Assembly: GCA_008534395.1 (NCBI GenBank)
Contig: SHMQ01000009.1
Span: 22,387 to 86,386 of the forward strand
Origin: Candidatus Acidulodesulfobacterium acidiphilum
GTDB lineage: Bacteria > SZUA-79 > Acidulodesulfobacterales > Acidulodesulfobacteraceae
Reading direction: 5' to 3'
DNA length: 64,000 bases
A program made the translations under genes and the position numbers. Each line of letters opens with the position of its first letter. Positions within the stretch are counted from its first letter, which is position 1. This document shows, piece by piece, positions 56,404 to 64,000 of the stretch. Below the pieces are notes generated by a model. The model did not search any database. It saw only the letters and a program-made list of their open reading frames with translations, and was not told the DNA's origin.

Positions 56404-58575
56404 TTATCCCTCTACTTTATTCCTTCCGAAATCTTTTGCCTTATATAAATTATCGTCTGCAATTTTTAGCAGACTGCTTAACATTTCGTCCGGATCGTTA
56501 TTTTTTCCGGCTATTTCTATATTTTTATCGGATAGCAACTGTTTTATATCCGAAACTCCTACGGATATGGTAATATTCAAATTTAAATTTTCTTTCGGAG
56601 TATAAATTTTATTTTCTATATAAACCCTTAATTTTTCCATTAAATTCATAGCTTTTTCTTTACTTGTATCCGGTAAAACTACTACGAACTCATCCCCGCC
56701 GTATCTTGTTATTATGTCCTGTTTTCTGAGTAAAACGCTTTTTAAATCGTTGGTAAATTCGACCAGCATTGCGTCCCCTATATTGTGTCCGTAATTATCG
56801 TTTATATTTTTAAACTTATCGATGTCCAATATAGCGCAGGAAAGATTCGTCGAATTTCTTGCAGCCCTGACTATTTCTCTTTTTACGAACTCGTACATAA
56901 ATCTTCTGTTATGTATGCCAGTTAAAGAATCGGTAAGCGCAAGCTCCCTGTTCGTCTCTATTAATATCAGCTTAGCAAAAACCGGAGACGCTATGTTTAT
57001 TATCTCTTTTATCAAGTCGATAATTTCTTGGGTAAAGAAATGCTTATCTTCGGAATCTATAGAAATAGTGCCGGCAATTTCATCGCTTATTTTTAACGGA
57101 AAACACGTATAACTGCCGGCAGTACCTTTAAATTCGCAATTATCTACGGTATCGTTCAGATTATTATTTTTTCCATTTTTTAAAAGTTTGCAGTTCGACA
57201 GATAATCTTCGTATTCTATATTTGCGGTTTTCAGTATAATTTTATCCGCATTTTCGGAATTGTCCGTCTCCGGCGGCGAACCTTTTTTTCTGTCGTAAAT
57301 CAAAGATGTGACTGTTTTTTTATTAACGGTATCGAACATGTTGATATGAAGAGAATCAGGTAGTCCGCCGCCAGGTTTTTTTATTGAACAAAGACCTTCC
57401 GCAAAAGTTTTGACGGCATATTCAAGGGTAAAAACTATAGATAACTTATACGATAAATCGTTTAACAAGCTAAGCTTCTTTATTATAAAGTTGTTCTCCT
57501 TTTGTTTTTCAATTATGGTATTATTTAAAACAGTTATAGCTTTAGCAAATTCGTAAAATTCATTTTCCTTATTTTTATATTTTGCCTCAAGGCCTAATTC
57601 TTTAGGATTATTAGGATCTATACTTTCTATGTTTTTCAAAAGATCGTAGAAAGGTTTTGAAAATCTTTTGCTTATGAAAACAAAAATCAGTATAGTTAAA
57701 ATATATAACGCTATAAAAAAAATTATAGACGTATAAAGCTTAGAAAGATGCCTGAGCCATGCATATTGCTTTATGCCGACACCAAATATCCCTATAATTT
57801 TACCGCCGTAATTTTTTATAGGTACGTTATATATATAAAAAGGCGTGCCGTCCACGTTTATCGATGTATAAACGCTTATACCTTTTTTTAAAACCAAAAG
57901 CTGTTTTTTTGTTGCCATCTGCGACAAACCTTCATATTTATTATTTTTAACAAAAGAAATAGCAGACCTTTCGGAACCGTAATAAATACCGATATTTGAA
58001 GGTATATGTTTTTTTATTCGGATATTTTTTAAATAATCGCTGGTGACGTGTCTGTTTAGAATAATCAAATAACCGTTATTTTTATGCAGCAGACGATAAA
58101 TCACGGTAATATTTATGAGCCTGTCTGATTTATCTCTGGCGAAGCCCATAAATATGTAACGGTTTTTTGTAAGTATTATTCTTTTCAATTTGCCGTAATA
58201 TTGCCTTGATGCTTTAACTTTTTCGGAATATTTCTTGTATTTAAATTTTTTAATATAATCTATTTTACCGTTTTTTATTTTTACAAAGACTATACTGGAT
58301 ATTTTTTTAGAATCGGCTGTTTTTTGTATAAATCTGAAATTAAAATTATGAGCTACAATCTCGTTGGCTTTTTCAAGCATATAATTTTTTTCGCTTAAAA
58401 AGGCCATAGTTACGGACATCAAGTTCGATTTTAGCTCTTCTTTTAATGATTTCCGGCTGTATAAGGCAATATAGTGAATGGCTATGAATATTCCTACCGA
58501 AAAAATAATAATATTCGACAGGATAAAGAGGAAATAAATTTTAAATTTTATAGAATTAAGATTTATTTTCGGCAT
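56404..58575 (-). CDS. Membrane diguanylate cyclase (Cache-GAF-like-GGDEF)
   Basis: Predicted c-di-GMP synthase sensing an external signal. TM helix at residues 11-37, a periplasmic Cache-type sensor (about 45-270), second TM helix (about 275-300), a HAMP-like segment, a GAF-like region (about 385-545) and the GGDEF domain. The active site is RYGGDEF (GGDEF 626-630), with DIDKFKNINDNYGHNIGD upstream; an inhibitory RxxD site is present at R617-D620, so product feedback is likely. 723 residues. The ligand cannot be told. Its context between pheS and the ATP synthase genes gives no clue. Confidence 0.88.
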   Translation of the reverse strand: MPKINLNSIKFKIYFLFILSNIIIFSVGIFIAIHYIALYSRKSLKEELKSNLMSVTMAFLSEKNYMLEKANEIVAHNFNFRFIQKTADSKKISSIVFVKIKNGKIDYIKKFKYKKYSEKVKASRQYYGKLKRIILTKNRYIFMGFARDKSDRLINITVIYRLLHKNNGYLIILNRHVTSDYLKNIRIKKHIPSNIGIYYGSERSAISFVKNNKYEGLSQMATKKQLLVLKKGISVYTSINVDGTPFYIYNVPIKNYGGKIIGIFGVGIKQYAWLRHLSKLYTSIIFFIALYILTILIFVFISKRFSKPFYDLLKNIESIDPNNPKELGLEAKYKNKENEFYEFAKAITVLNNTIIEKQKENNFIIKKLSLLNDLSYKLSIVFTLEYAVKTFAEGLCSIKKPGGGLPDSLHINMFDTVNKKTVTSLIYDRKKGSPPETDNSENADKIILKTANIEYEDYLSNCKLLKNGKNNNLNDTVDNCEFKGTAGSYTCFPLKISDEIAGTISIDSEDKHFFTQEIIDLIKEIINIASPVFAKLILIETNRELALTDSLTGIHNRRFMYEFVKREIVRAARNSTNLSCAILDIDKFKNINDNYGHNIGDAMLVEFTNDLKSVLLRKQDIITRYGGDEFVVVLPDTSKEKAMNLMEKLRVYIENKIYTPKENLNLNITISVGVSDIKQLLSDKNIEIAGKNNDPDEMLSSLLKIADDNLYKAKDFGRNKVEG

Positions 58576-58699
58576 TTTTTCTTTTTTTTTAATATACCTC
58601 TATTATTTAGTATATAACTACATTTGCGCAATTTCAACGAATCGAAGTTATGCAAATCCCTTTTTTATAAAGAAAAAATGCCGCAAACTAAATATTATT

Positions 58700-59089
58700 C
58701 TATTTCAAGAAAATACCTTTGAAAGGATTTGCATAAAAAAGAATAAACGTAATCAGCAAGGCATAAAGCGCTAATGATTCCATAATAGCCATACCGGTTA
58801 TCATCCAGACGATTAATTTTTTTTCCATGCCCGGATTTCTTCCTATTGATTCAAGCGCCCCTCTTACCGCGTTACCCATGCCTACGCCTGCGCCGATAAC
58901 GCCTAGTCCTATAGCCAACCCTCCGCCAAGCGCAGAAAGGCCAAAAAATAAGCTTTTAGAAAATAATACGGAATTATTCGCCGCATGCTGCTGAACGGGC
59001 GCAGTTGCGGCTATGGCTTTCGCCGCAAAACATTTTACGCCGTAAACGGAAACAGATAAAAAAGTAAGAATAAAAACGAGATATTTCAT
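58700..59089 (-). CDS. atpE: ATP synthase subunit c
   Basis: Proteolipid forming the rotor ring of F0. 129 residues, longer than the usual 75-90, because of an N-terminal signal-like segment (residues 1-23) and a Q/A/N linker. Helix 1 has GLGVIGAGVGMGNAVRG, helix 2 the ion-binding Glu104 in GMAIMESLALYA. The position equal to Gln32 of Na+-type rings is Met71 and the Thr after Glu-Ser is Leu, which suggests H+ coupling. Confidence 0.95.
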   Translation of the reverse strand: MKYLVFILTFLSVSVYGVKCFAAKAIAATAPVQQHAANNSVLFSKSLFFGLSALGGGLAIGLGVIGAGVGMGNAVRGALESIGRNPGMEKKLIVWMITGMAIMESLALYALLITFILFYANPFKGIFLK

Positions 59090-59155
59090 AATTTAAAACC
59101 CTCCGGTTTAATTTTATAATTTTTAAAAATTTAATTTTATTTTATAAATTGAATT

Positions 59156-59812
59156 CTAATGTTCTTCTTCTAACGACAGCGCAATATATATAATTGCAAG
59201 CAGGTAAAACACGAACGCCTGCATTAAATCGGTAAATATCTGCATATACATCATAATTGCCGGAATTGCCCATGGAAGAAGGAACAGCAAAACGGTAACC
59301 ATAAATTCTTCCGCAAAAATATTTGCGAATAAACGCAGAGCATGTGAAAAAGGACGGGATAATGCCGACATAATTTCGATTATTATCATTATCGGCGCAA
59401 TTATTAAAAGAGGTCCTAAAAATTTTTTTATGTATTTAGCTTTATGTTTTTTAATGCCTACCGCGTGAGATAGAAAGAAAACTATTAAAGCCAGCGTCGC
59501 AGTGGTATCTATAGTCGCCGTAGGCGAAGTAAAGCCTGGGATAGAACCTATTAAATTTGAAAAAAGGATAAACACCGAAAACGATGCAATTAACGGCAAA
59601 TATACCGCTCCTTCTTCACCTATGATTTCTTTTAAAAAATATTCCGTCATTATATAAATAAGCTCAAAAAAGCTCTGTAAACCTCCCGGCACGACCTTAA
59701 GACTTCTTCCTGCAATAAATGCAACTATCAGTAAGCCCGCCATAACTATGACGGTCATAGTCCAGTAAACCGGTATGCCCTGTATGTTAATTAATATTGG
59801 AGCTTTTAACAT
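59156..59812 (-). CDS. atpB: ATP synthase subunit a
   Basis: Stator proton channel of F0. About five helices in 218 residues, short beside E. coli (271). The essential Arg lies in HALRLFANIFAEEF, and the last helix carries MQAFVFYLLAIIYIALSLEE. N-terminal VYWTMTVIVMAGLLIV is typical of the short type. 66 bp before atpE. Confidence 0.95.
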   Translation of the reverse strand: MLKAPILINIQGIPVYWTMTVIVMAGLLIVAFIAGRSLKVVPGGLQSFFELIYIMTEYFLKEIIGEEGAVYLPLIASFSVFILFSNLIGSIPGFTSPTATIDTTATLALIVFFLSHAVGIKKHKAKYIKKFLGPLLIIAPIMIIIEIMSALSRPFSHALRLFANIFAEEFMVTVLLFLLPWAIPAIMMYMQIFTDLMQAFVFYLLAIIYIALSLEEEH

Positions 59813-59852
59813 ATTTTTTACTATTATTTATTATAGTTTATTTAAAAAAGAT

Positions 59853-60248
59853 TTATTCTTCTGCCCAATAATTAAGGTTATGTTTGAAAGAAATCCACAA
59901 CAGCGATACGGAAATAGGGGTTATAGTAATTCCTACGGCTATTAAAACAAAATTAAGTTTAAAAAATTTATTTAATATTATAAAAAAAACCGATATTATG
60001 AGCAAGTCTTTTATCAGATTTAAGTTTAATTTAAAAGAATTAATTTTTTTAATATTTTTAAAAATATATAATGTTGTATCGACAAATAAAAAAAATGAAA
60101 TTATAAATCCTGCAAATATATCCGCAATTCCGTCGATTTTAGCTAAAAACACCTTTATTATCAGCGACGTTATTAACGAAATAACAGTGCCGTAAATAAA
60201 GGTTTTCGATATAATCTGAAATTTTAAAGATTTTTTAAGGTTTTTCAT
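59853..60248 (-). CDS. AtpI-like small membrane protein
   Basis: 131 residues with four predicted helices and few polar residues; matches the size and layout of the ATP synthase I chain (AtpI) family that helps assemble the c-ring or brings in magnesium. Identification rests mainly on context: it overlaps the gene upstream by 14 nt and precedes atpB by 40 nt. Sequence conservation is weak in this family. Confidence 0.65.
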   Translation of the reverse strand: MKNLKKSLKFQIISKTFIYGTVISLITSLIIKVFLAKIDGIADIFAGFIISFFLFVDTTLYIFKNIKKINSFKLNLNLIKDLLIISVFFIILNKFFKLNFVLIAVGITITPISVSLLWISFKHNLNYWAEE

Positions 60249-60450
60249 TAAGTTCTCTTTTAACCGCTTTATATATTTCGTAAATTCCTGCTATAAATCC
60301 TAAAGCAGAAAATATAATCAGAAAAAGATATTTAAAATTAAGATATTTATCTATTTCTATTCCTATAAAGACGCCTATTAAAACCGATATAATTATGTTT
60401 AAACCAAGCGAACTCATTCTTGCAATCTGTTTTATAAATTCTTTGTCCAT
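60235..60450 (-). CDS. AtpQ/ATPase_gene1-like protein
   Basis: 71 residues, two helices with GVFIGIEIDKYL between and GFIAGIYEIYKAVKREL at the end, the pattern of the F0F1-ATPase gene1/AtpQ family found ahead of atpI and atpB. The ATG at 60450 directly follows the TTTTTATTATT tail of the upstream terminator, so there is no SD; a start at Met12 is an alternative without SD either. Confidence 0.7.
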   Translation of the reverse strand: MDKEFIKQIARMSSLGLNIIISVLIGVFIGIEIDKYLNFKYLFLIIFSALGFIAGIYEIYKAVKRELNEKP

Positions 60451-60459
60451 AATAATAAA

Positions 60460-60537
60460 AAGGCATTTACCGTATTATAATTATATCATTTATATCATTT
60501 ATTACGATATAAAATATATTAATACGGCAAATGCCTT
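60460..60537 (-). terminator. Long hairpin terminator after the Rieske/cytochrome b operon
   Basis: AAGGCATTTACCGTATTA (60460-60477) and the reverse complement of 60520-60537, AAGGCATTTGCCGTATTA, match at 17 of 18 bases, with a 42-bp AT-rich loop. On the minus strand the stem ends in GCCTTTTTATTATT, a U-tract. A TATAAT at 60479-60474 lies at the base of the loop and may be the -10 of the ATP synthase genes. Confidence 0.75.
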
Positions 60538-60559
60538 AGAAAAACTGCCTTATGTTAAA

Positions 60560-62092
60560 TTATTTCTTAACGGCTTTTTTTGTTTTTTTCGCTTTAGCCG
60601 GTTTTGCGGCATTAGACGGAGTTCCCCATGGCAAAGATGCAGGAGGAGCCCATTTTTTATGTTCTTTTGCTAAATGCTGATTATAGGCTATGATATTTAA
60701 CGAATTTAAATAATGTATAACTGTTTTCGCCTCGGCAGTGGTAATAGGGCATCCGTTAGTATCTTTCATTTGATGAATAACTAGATGTTCCCAAGGCCCG
60801 TATGCTTTTCCGTTATACCTTTCGACTCTGTTTAACGTATGACATATAACGCACTTATCGTGTAAAAGACCAAACCCTTTTTTAACCGGCCATGGATAAA
60901 CAATCGGCGGTACATATTTGGTTCCGTTCAGGTTCATGGTCTGATAAATAATCCTGTTTGTACCCCTTGCGGCAATTTTCATATATCCCATGACGGGAAC
61001 GTTAACCGCTACGCATAATCCAGCTAATATTAAAAAAATTTGAGGAAATTTAGAAATATTCCCAAATTTAAAATTAGGCGTCAGGTCTTTTAAATAATAG
61101 CCGAGAACTAAAAAACCGGTAACAAACAATCCTGCCAGCGACAGATATTTTACAGGCTGCATGTTTCCTAATACGCCCATACTTAAAGGCAGCATTCCAA
61201 AACCTAAAGAAACGAGACCGACTATTATAAGAAATATAATTAAACCGACCGAAACCGTAGGTTTATTTTTATCTCTTCCGTTAATAAGTTTCCAGAGCAT
61301 GTATATATACTGTAATACCAATGATGCTCCAAGCGTACCTAGAAATGTGTACATGATCCACTGATATTTTCCGAGCATTATCCTGTTAAAACCGTGACTC
61401 GACGTTGCCCTGAAATGTTTAAACCAGCCGAAATACACTATGGGATACGTAACCAGAAACATAACGGTTATAATACTGGCAAACGAACCTAACCAATCGT
61501 AAAATTCTTTGTCTTCCTGTTTAGAAGATATTATATATCTTATTCCCGCCCATATAGCAAGCAGCGCTCCGGCAAGGGCAAAAATTTCGATATTTTTTTC
61601 TATAATCATAAGCAGAACCATAGGCGTCCTTATAGCCGTCTGAGGTGTCGGTCCCATTGTATAGCTTTCCGAAATCGTATAAAAAACGTCTGAAGCAAAA
61701 CCCGCCAAAAACGCAATTATGCCGATAAATAGATTCCAACCCTGATGTTTTCCCTGGCCTTTTCTATCAAAGCCTACATAATATAAGGCTCCGAAAACAA
61801 GAAACACAAGCAAAAAATCCATCGATAACGCTATTACTCCGGGCTGTAATTTATTAATTAGTATCCAAAAATTTGGAATTCCATTTCTTAGAAGGCTTAA
61901 GAAGTAAAAATAAATTATAGTCTGTATCGTACCTATAACTAAGGCGCACATTATCAGCGGCTTAGCAAGCCTGAAATATCTGTCCTCTTTTTTAAATATC
62001 CCTATATACTGGGATATAAAGGCAATCGCCATAAAGCCGAGCGCGAGCCTGTTTATAAATAGATTTATTATATCTATAACACCTAAATTCAT
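60560..62092 (-). CDS. Polytopic membrane protein with C-terminal cytochrome c domain
   Basis: 510 residues. About nine or ten membrane helices fill residues 10-385; then a periplasmic monohaem cytochrome c domain with CVICH at 414-418 and Met442 as likely sixth ligand, followed by an A/K/P-rich tail. The membrane part has few histidines and none of the haem-pair motifs of cytochrome b, so it may be a quinone- or haem-free anchor, or a distant relative of bd-type subunit I; I cannot name it. It is third in the operon behind Rieske and cytochrome b, 21 nt after the latter, so it probably acts as the electron exit (cytochrome c1/f role). Confidence 0.75.
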   Translation of the reverse strand: MNLGVIDIINLFINRLALGFMAIAFISQYIGIFKKEDRYFRLAKPLIMCALVIGTIQTIIYFYFLSLLRNGIPNFWILINKLQPGVIALSMDFLLVFLVFGALYYVGFDRKGQGKHQGWNLFIGIIAFLAGFASDVFYTISESYTMGPTPQTAIRTPMVLLMIIEKNIEIFALAGALLAIWAGIRYIISSKQEDKEFYDWLGSFASIITVMFLVTYPIVYFGWFKHFRATSSHGFNRIMLGKYQWIMYTFLGTLGASLVLQYIYMLWKLINGRDKNKPTVSVGLIIFLIIVGLVSLGFGMLPLSMGVLGNMQPVKYLSLAGLFVTGFLVLGYYLKDLTPNFKFGNISKFPQIFLILAGLCVAVNVPVMGYMKIAARGTNRIIYQTMNLNGTKYVPPIVYPWPVKKGFGLLHDKCVICHTLNRVERYNGKAYGPWEHLVIHQMKDTNGCPITTAEAKTVIHYLNSLNIIAYNQHLAKEHKKWAPPASLPWGTPSNAAKPAKAKKTKKAVKK

Positions 62093-62113
62093 CGTATTTA
62101 CTCCTCTTTTTAT

Positions 62114-63220
62114 TTATACGGTAGCAGGCGCTTTTGGTTCGCCGCCGATTAATGTTAAGTAAACTAACAAAAGGAGAAACAAAATCCCAAGTACTGTTGC
62201 CGCAGGTCTTTTAAATGGACTTCTTTCGTGCCCCCTGTCTATAAAAGGCAATGCAAAGAGTATCGCAAAACCTAACGATGGAACAAGAAATGTGGAAAAT
62301 ATTATAAGTCCGTGACCGGGGAAATATTTAAGAAGTTCCTCGTTTGCCAAGAAATACCAGTCGGCTTCCGGCGCAAAATTTAAAGCAAGAGGTCTGTACA
62401 TAGGCCCTATAGCCGCTCCGTAATAAACGGCGAGGAAATAAATCACGGCAAATACTCCCAGCGCTACAATCATGTCTTTAAACAGTTGGTCAGGAAAAAA
62501 TGGAACGGTTGCATCCGCATGTTTCCATTTGTTAACATCGTCGTCGGGCAATTTGCTGTTTTTGTATTCCAGCGCCATACCCTGCTCTCCTGTCTTCCTA
62601 ACAAGGAAAATATGAATCGGTATGAACATAATAACTACTATAGGTAAAAGCCAAACGTGAATAGCAAATATATGCTGCATAGTTAAAACCGACGTTTCGG
62701 TTCCGCCTTTTACTAAAATCCTTATAAAACCTCCAATGAGCGGAACATGGGATGCTACGTTATCTAAAACGTTTATCGTCCACCACGAATTTTCGTTTCC
62801 TACGAGCATATATCCGGTCAAACCAAGTATAACTACGACTGAAAATAAAACCATTCCTGCAACCCACTGCATTTCTCTAGGTTTTTTATAAGAACCTGAA
62901 AAATAAACCCTAGACATATGCACCAGAAGGATGAAAATCATAGTAAATGCACCCCATAAGTGGATGCCTAGCACGATATTACCCATTAGAACATGATGCT
63001 TTAAAAAATAAGTGGAGTTTCTTGCCATGGGAAAATACGGCACGTAATAAAACAAAAGGAACATTCCCGTTACTACCTGAATTATGAAAAGAAAAGCGAG
63101 CAAACTGCCGAAAGTATATGCCCAACCGCCCCTAGCAGGTATTCTTTCGCCGTTAAACTCGTTTATTAGTTCGGTGAGACCAATTCTTTCGTCAAACCAT
63201 TCCTGAATTTTTTTAAACAT
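62114..63220 (-). CDS. petB: Cytochrome b, b6/subunit IV fused form
   Basis: Quinol-oxidising subunit of a bc/b6f-like complex. The N-terminus IQEWFDERIGL is b6-like. Haem ligands: His87/His101 (13 between) and His188/His203 (14 between, the b6 spacing). A threonine (residue 36) replaces the b6 Cys35 that binds haem c_i. Residues about 235-360 correspond to subunit IV; the Qo motif reads PEADWY (284-289) in place of PEWY. 368 residues, eight helices, so b6 and IV are one chain. ATG overlaps the Rieske stop (TGATG). Confidence 0.92.
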   Translation of the reverse strand: MFKKIQEWFDERIGLTELINEFNGERIPARGGWAYTFGSLLAFLFIIQVVTGMFLLFYYVPYFPMARNSTYFLKHHVLMGNIVLGIHLWGAFTMIFILLVHMSRVYFSGSYKKPREMQWVAGMVLFSVVVILGLTGYMLVGNENSWWTINVLDNVASHVPLIGGFIRILVKGGTETSVLTMQHIFAIHVWLLPIVVIMFIPIHIFLVRKTGEQGMALEYKNSKLPDDDVNKWKHADATVPFFPDQLFKDMIVALGVFAVIYFLAVYYGAAIGPMYRPLALNFAPEADWYFLANEELLKYFPGHGLIIFSTFLVPSLGFAILFALPFIDRGHERSPFKRPAATVLGILFLLLLVYLTLIGGEPKAPATV

Positions 63221-63741
63221 CAGATCCCCCTATCCTTTGGATTATCGATAAACTTATTTTGAATTAAAACTTTGCCGCTATTTACTTTATGAACCCATTG
63301 ATATAAAGGTCTTGGAGGCGGACCGCCCACTACTTTGCCGAGAACGTTAAACATACCGCCGTGACATGGGCATAAGAATTTTTGTCTTGCGGCTATCCAG
63401 TGAAGAGGACATCCTAAATGCGTACATTGATTTGAAAAAAAATAAAGTTTTCCGGTTATGTCTTTAACTACTACAACCTGCCTAGGAAGCGTGTTTATTG
63501 TCCACCCTTCTTTAACTCTGAAATAAACAGGAACAAACTTTGGCGTTAAGGGCTCGATTTTTTTTAAGTCGTCGATTTTTCCTAGTTCAGCCCATACTAT
63601 GTCTCTTTTTTTGAACAATGGACTTAAAATTTCGCCAAGTATAGGTATTGCAACGGCAACGCCTATTACGGCCGAAATTAATCCGATTACAACGGTCATA
63701 AAAGTTCGCCTTGACGGCGAATCTTCCGAACTTTTAGTCAT
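63220..63741 (-). CDS. petA: Rieske iron-sulfur protein
   Basis: Electron carrier from quinol to the c-type cytochrome. Twin-arginine signal SRRTFMT at residues 10-16 followed by a single anchor helix (18-40). Cluster motifs CTHLGC (Cys106, His108, Cys111) and CPCHG (Cys124, Cys126, His127); ligands Cys106, His108, Cys124, His127, disulfide Cys111-Cys126. 173 residues. The SD is GGGGGG just before the ATG. First gene of the three-gene operon. Confidence 0.96.
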   Translation of the reverse strand: MTKSSEDSPSRRTFMTVVIGLISAVIGVAVAIPILGEILSPLFKKRDIVWAELGKIDDLKKIEPLTPKFVPVYFRVKEGWTINTLPRQVVVVKDITGKLYFFSNQCTHLGCPLHWIAARQKFLCPCHGGMFNVLGKVVGGPPPRPLYQWVHKVNSGKVLIQNKFIDNPKDRGI

Positions 63742-63830
63742 TTTACCCCCCTTATTAAAATAATTTATTTAATTATGCATATGGTTTTAACCCTTAAAAT
63801 CTGCGGTATTTTTTAAACTCTAAATATAAT

Positions 63831-63859
63831 TTTTTATCACTTAAGAAGCAAAAAGTCAA
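63831..63859 (-). promoter_or_regulatory. Candidate promoter of the Rieske operon
   Basis: On the minus strand TTGACT (63859-63854), 17-bp spacer, TAAAAA (63836-63831). The -35 matches the consensus at 5 of 6 and the -10 at 4 of 6. It lies about 90 bp upstream of the Rieske ATG, next to the possible insertion-sequence end at 63876. Confidence 0.4.
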
Positions 63860-63875
63860 TATATTTTTTTCCAAA

Positions 63876-64000
63876 TGTTAATAACTTTTAAAATGTCTAT
63901 ATATAAATAACTTTTAATTTGTCTATTCCTTAACTAAAAATAATAATAAAATAGCGGATAACACCACTAACGCAAATTAAGGAGGTTATCCGCTTATGAA
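63876..64000 (+). mobile_element. Probable left end of an insertion sequence (cut by window)
   Basis: From TGTTAATAAC (63876) there is a direct repeat typical of transposon ends: ATAACTTTTAAAATGTCTAT (63881-63900) and ATAACTTTTAATTTGTCTAT (63907-63926), 18 of 20 alike at a 26-bp period. A gene then starts on plus at ATG 63996 with SD AAGGAGG. TGT starts and repeated end motifs ahead of a first gene are a feature of IS21-family elements; only the first two codons are visible, so the family is inferred. Confidence 0.45.
63953..63995 (+). promoter_or_regulatory. SD-sequestering inverted repeat
   Basis: AGCGGATAAC and GTTATCCGCT form a perfect 10-bp inverted repeat around a 23-bp loop. The SD AAGGAGG borders and partly enters the right arm, one codon-length before ATG 63996, so a folded mRNA could hide the start site of the gene at the edge. 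Confidence 0.6.

Overview
The window is a gene-dense, AT-rich stretch of a Gram-negative (diderm) bacterial chromosome. It carries lipid A and LPS genes (lpxA, B, D, I, waaA, msbA), outer-membrane assembly (bamA, skp), lipoprotein handling (lnt, lolC/E, lolD) and a quinol-oxidising Rieske/cytochrome b complex. Gene order (lysS-lolC-lolD-bamA-skp-lpxD-fabZ-lpxA-lpxI-lpxB-msbA-waaA; phoH-pgpH-ybeY-dgkA-mazG-lnt-prfB; ilvD-ilvB-ilvH-ilvC-psd-pssA-leuACDB-asd; atpB/atpE apart from the other ATP synthase genes) is of the kind seen in the former Deltaproteobacteria. The low GC and lysine/asparagine-rich proteins would suit an AT-rich member such as the Acidulodesulfobacterales (Sva0485) lineage, but that name is a guess. 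Nearly every gene is on the minus strand; only an L,D-transpeptidase, one helicase and a gene starting at the right edge are on plus. No rRNA, tRNA or CRISPR array was seen.

Layout, left to right (transcription mostly right to left). 0-7.3 kb: rplU-rpmA-obgE-proB-proA-nadD-rsfS and a LapA/LapB-like fusion. 7.4-20.9 kb: envelope block from lolC/E through bamA and lipid A synthesis to waaA. 21-30.8 kb: lysS, prfB with a programmed frameshift, lnt, mazG, a DgkA-PAP2 fusion, ybeY, pgpH, phoH. 31-33.7 kb: L,D-transpeptidase and murJ, convergent. 33.8-46.2 kb: a full branched-chain amino acid block with the phosphatidylethanolamine genes psd and pssA embedded, plus asd. 46.3-56.4 kb: a DUF465 protein, tsaB, rseP, pheT, then a small island (dprA variant, phosphoribosyltransferase, SF1 helicase) that splits pheT from pheS. 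56.4-60.5 kb: a membrane diguanylate cyclase and the membrane-sector ATP synthase genes. 60.6-63.7 kb: Rieske protein, b6-type cytochrome b and a polytopic cytochrome c.

Most of the window is housekeeping. The accessory signal lies in three places. (1) The dprA-PRTase-helicase island between pheT and pheS, bordered on the pheT side by palindromic repeats; its helicase has an N-terminal half I cannot assign with confidence, and the whole may be a defence-type module. (2) Two families of short palindromic intergenic repeats, a ~88-bp hairpin flanked by GGTGTCAGATT arms (five copies) and 37/38-bp tandem units built on GTGCCAGAATTGAATTCTGGCAC-like palindromes, plus a ~180-bp MITE-like element. 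(3) The right edge, which looks like the left end of an insertion sequence. The respiratory genes are also unusual: the cytochrome b Qo motif reads PEADWY, and the third gene is a many-helix membrane protein ending in a monohaem cytochrome c domain.
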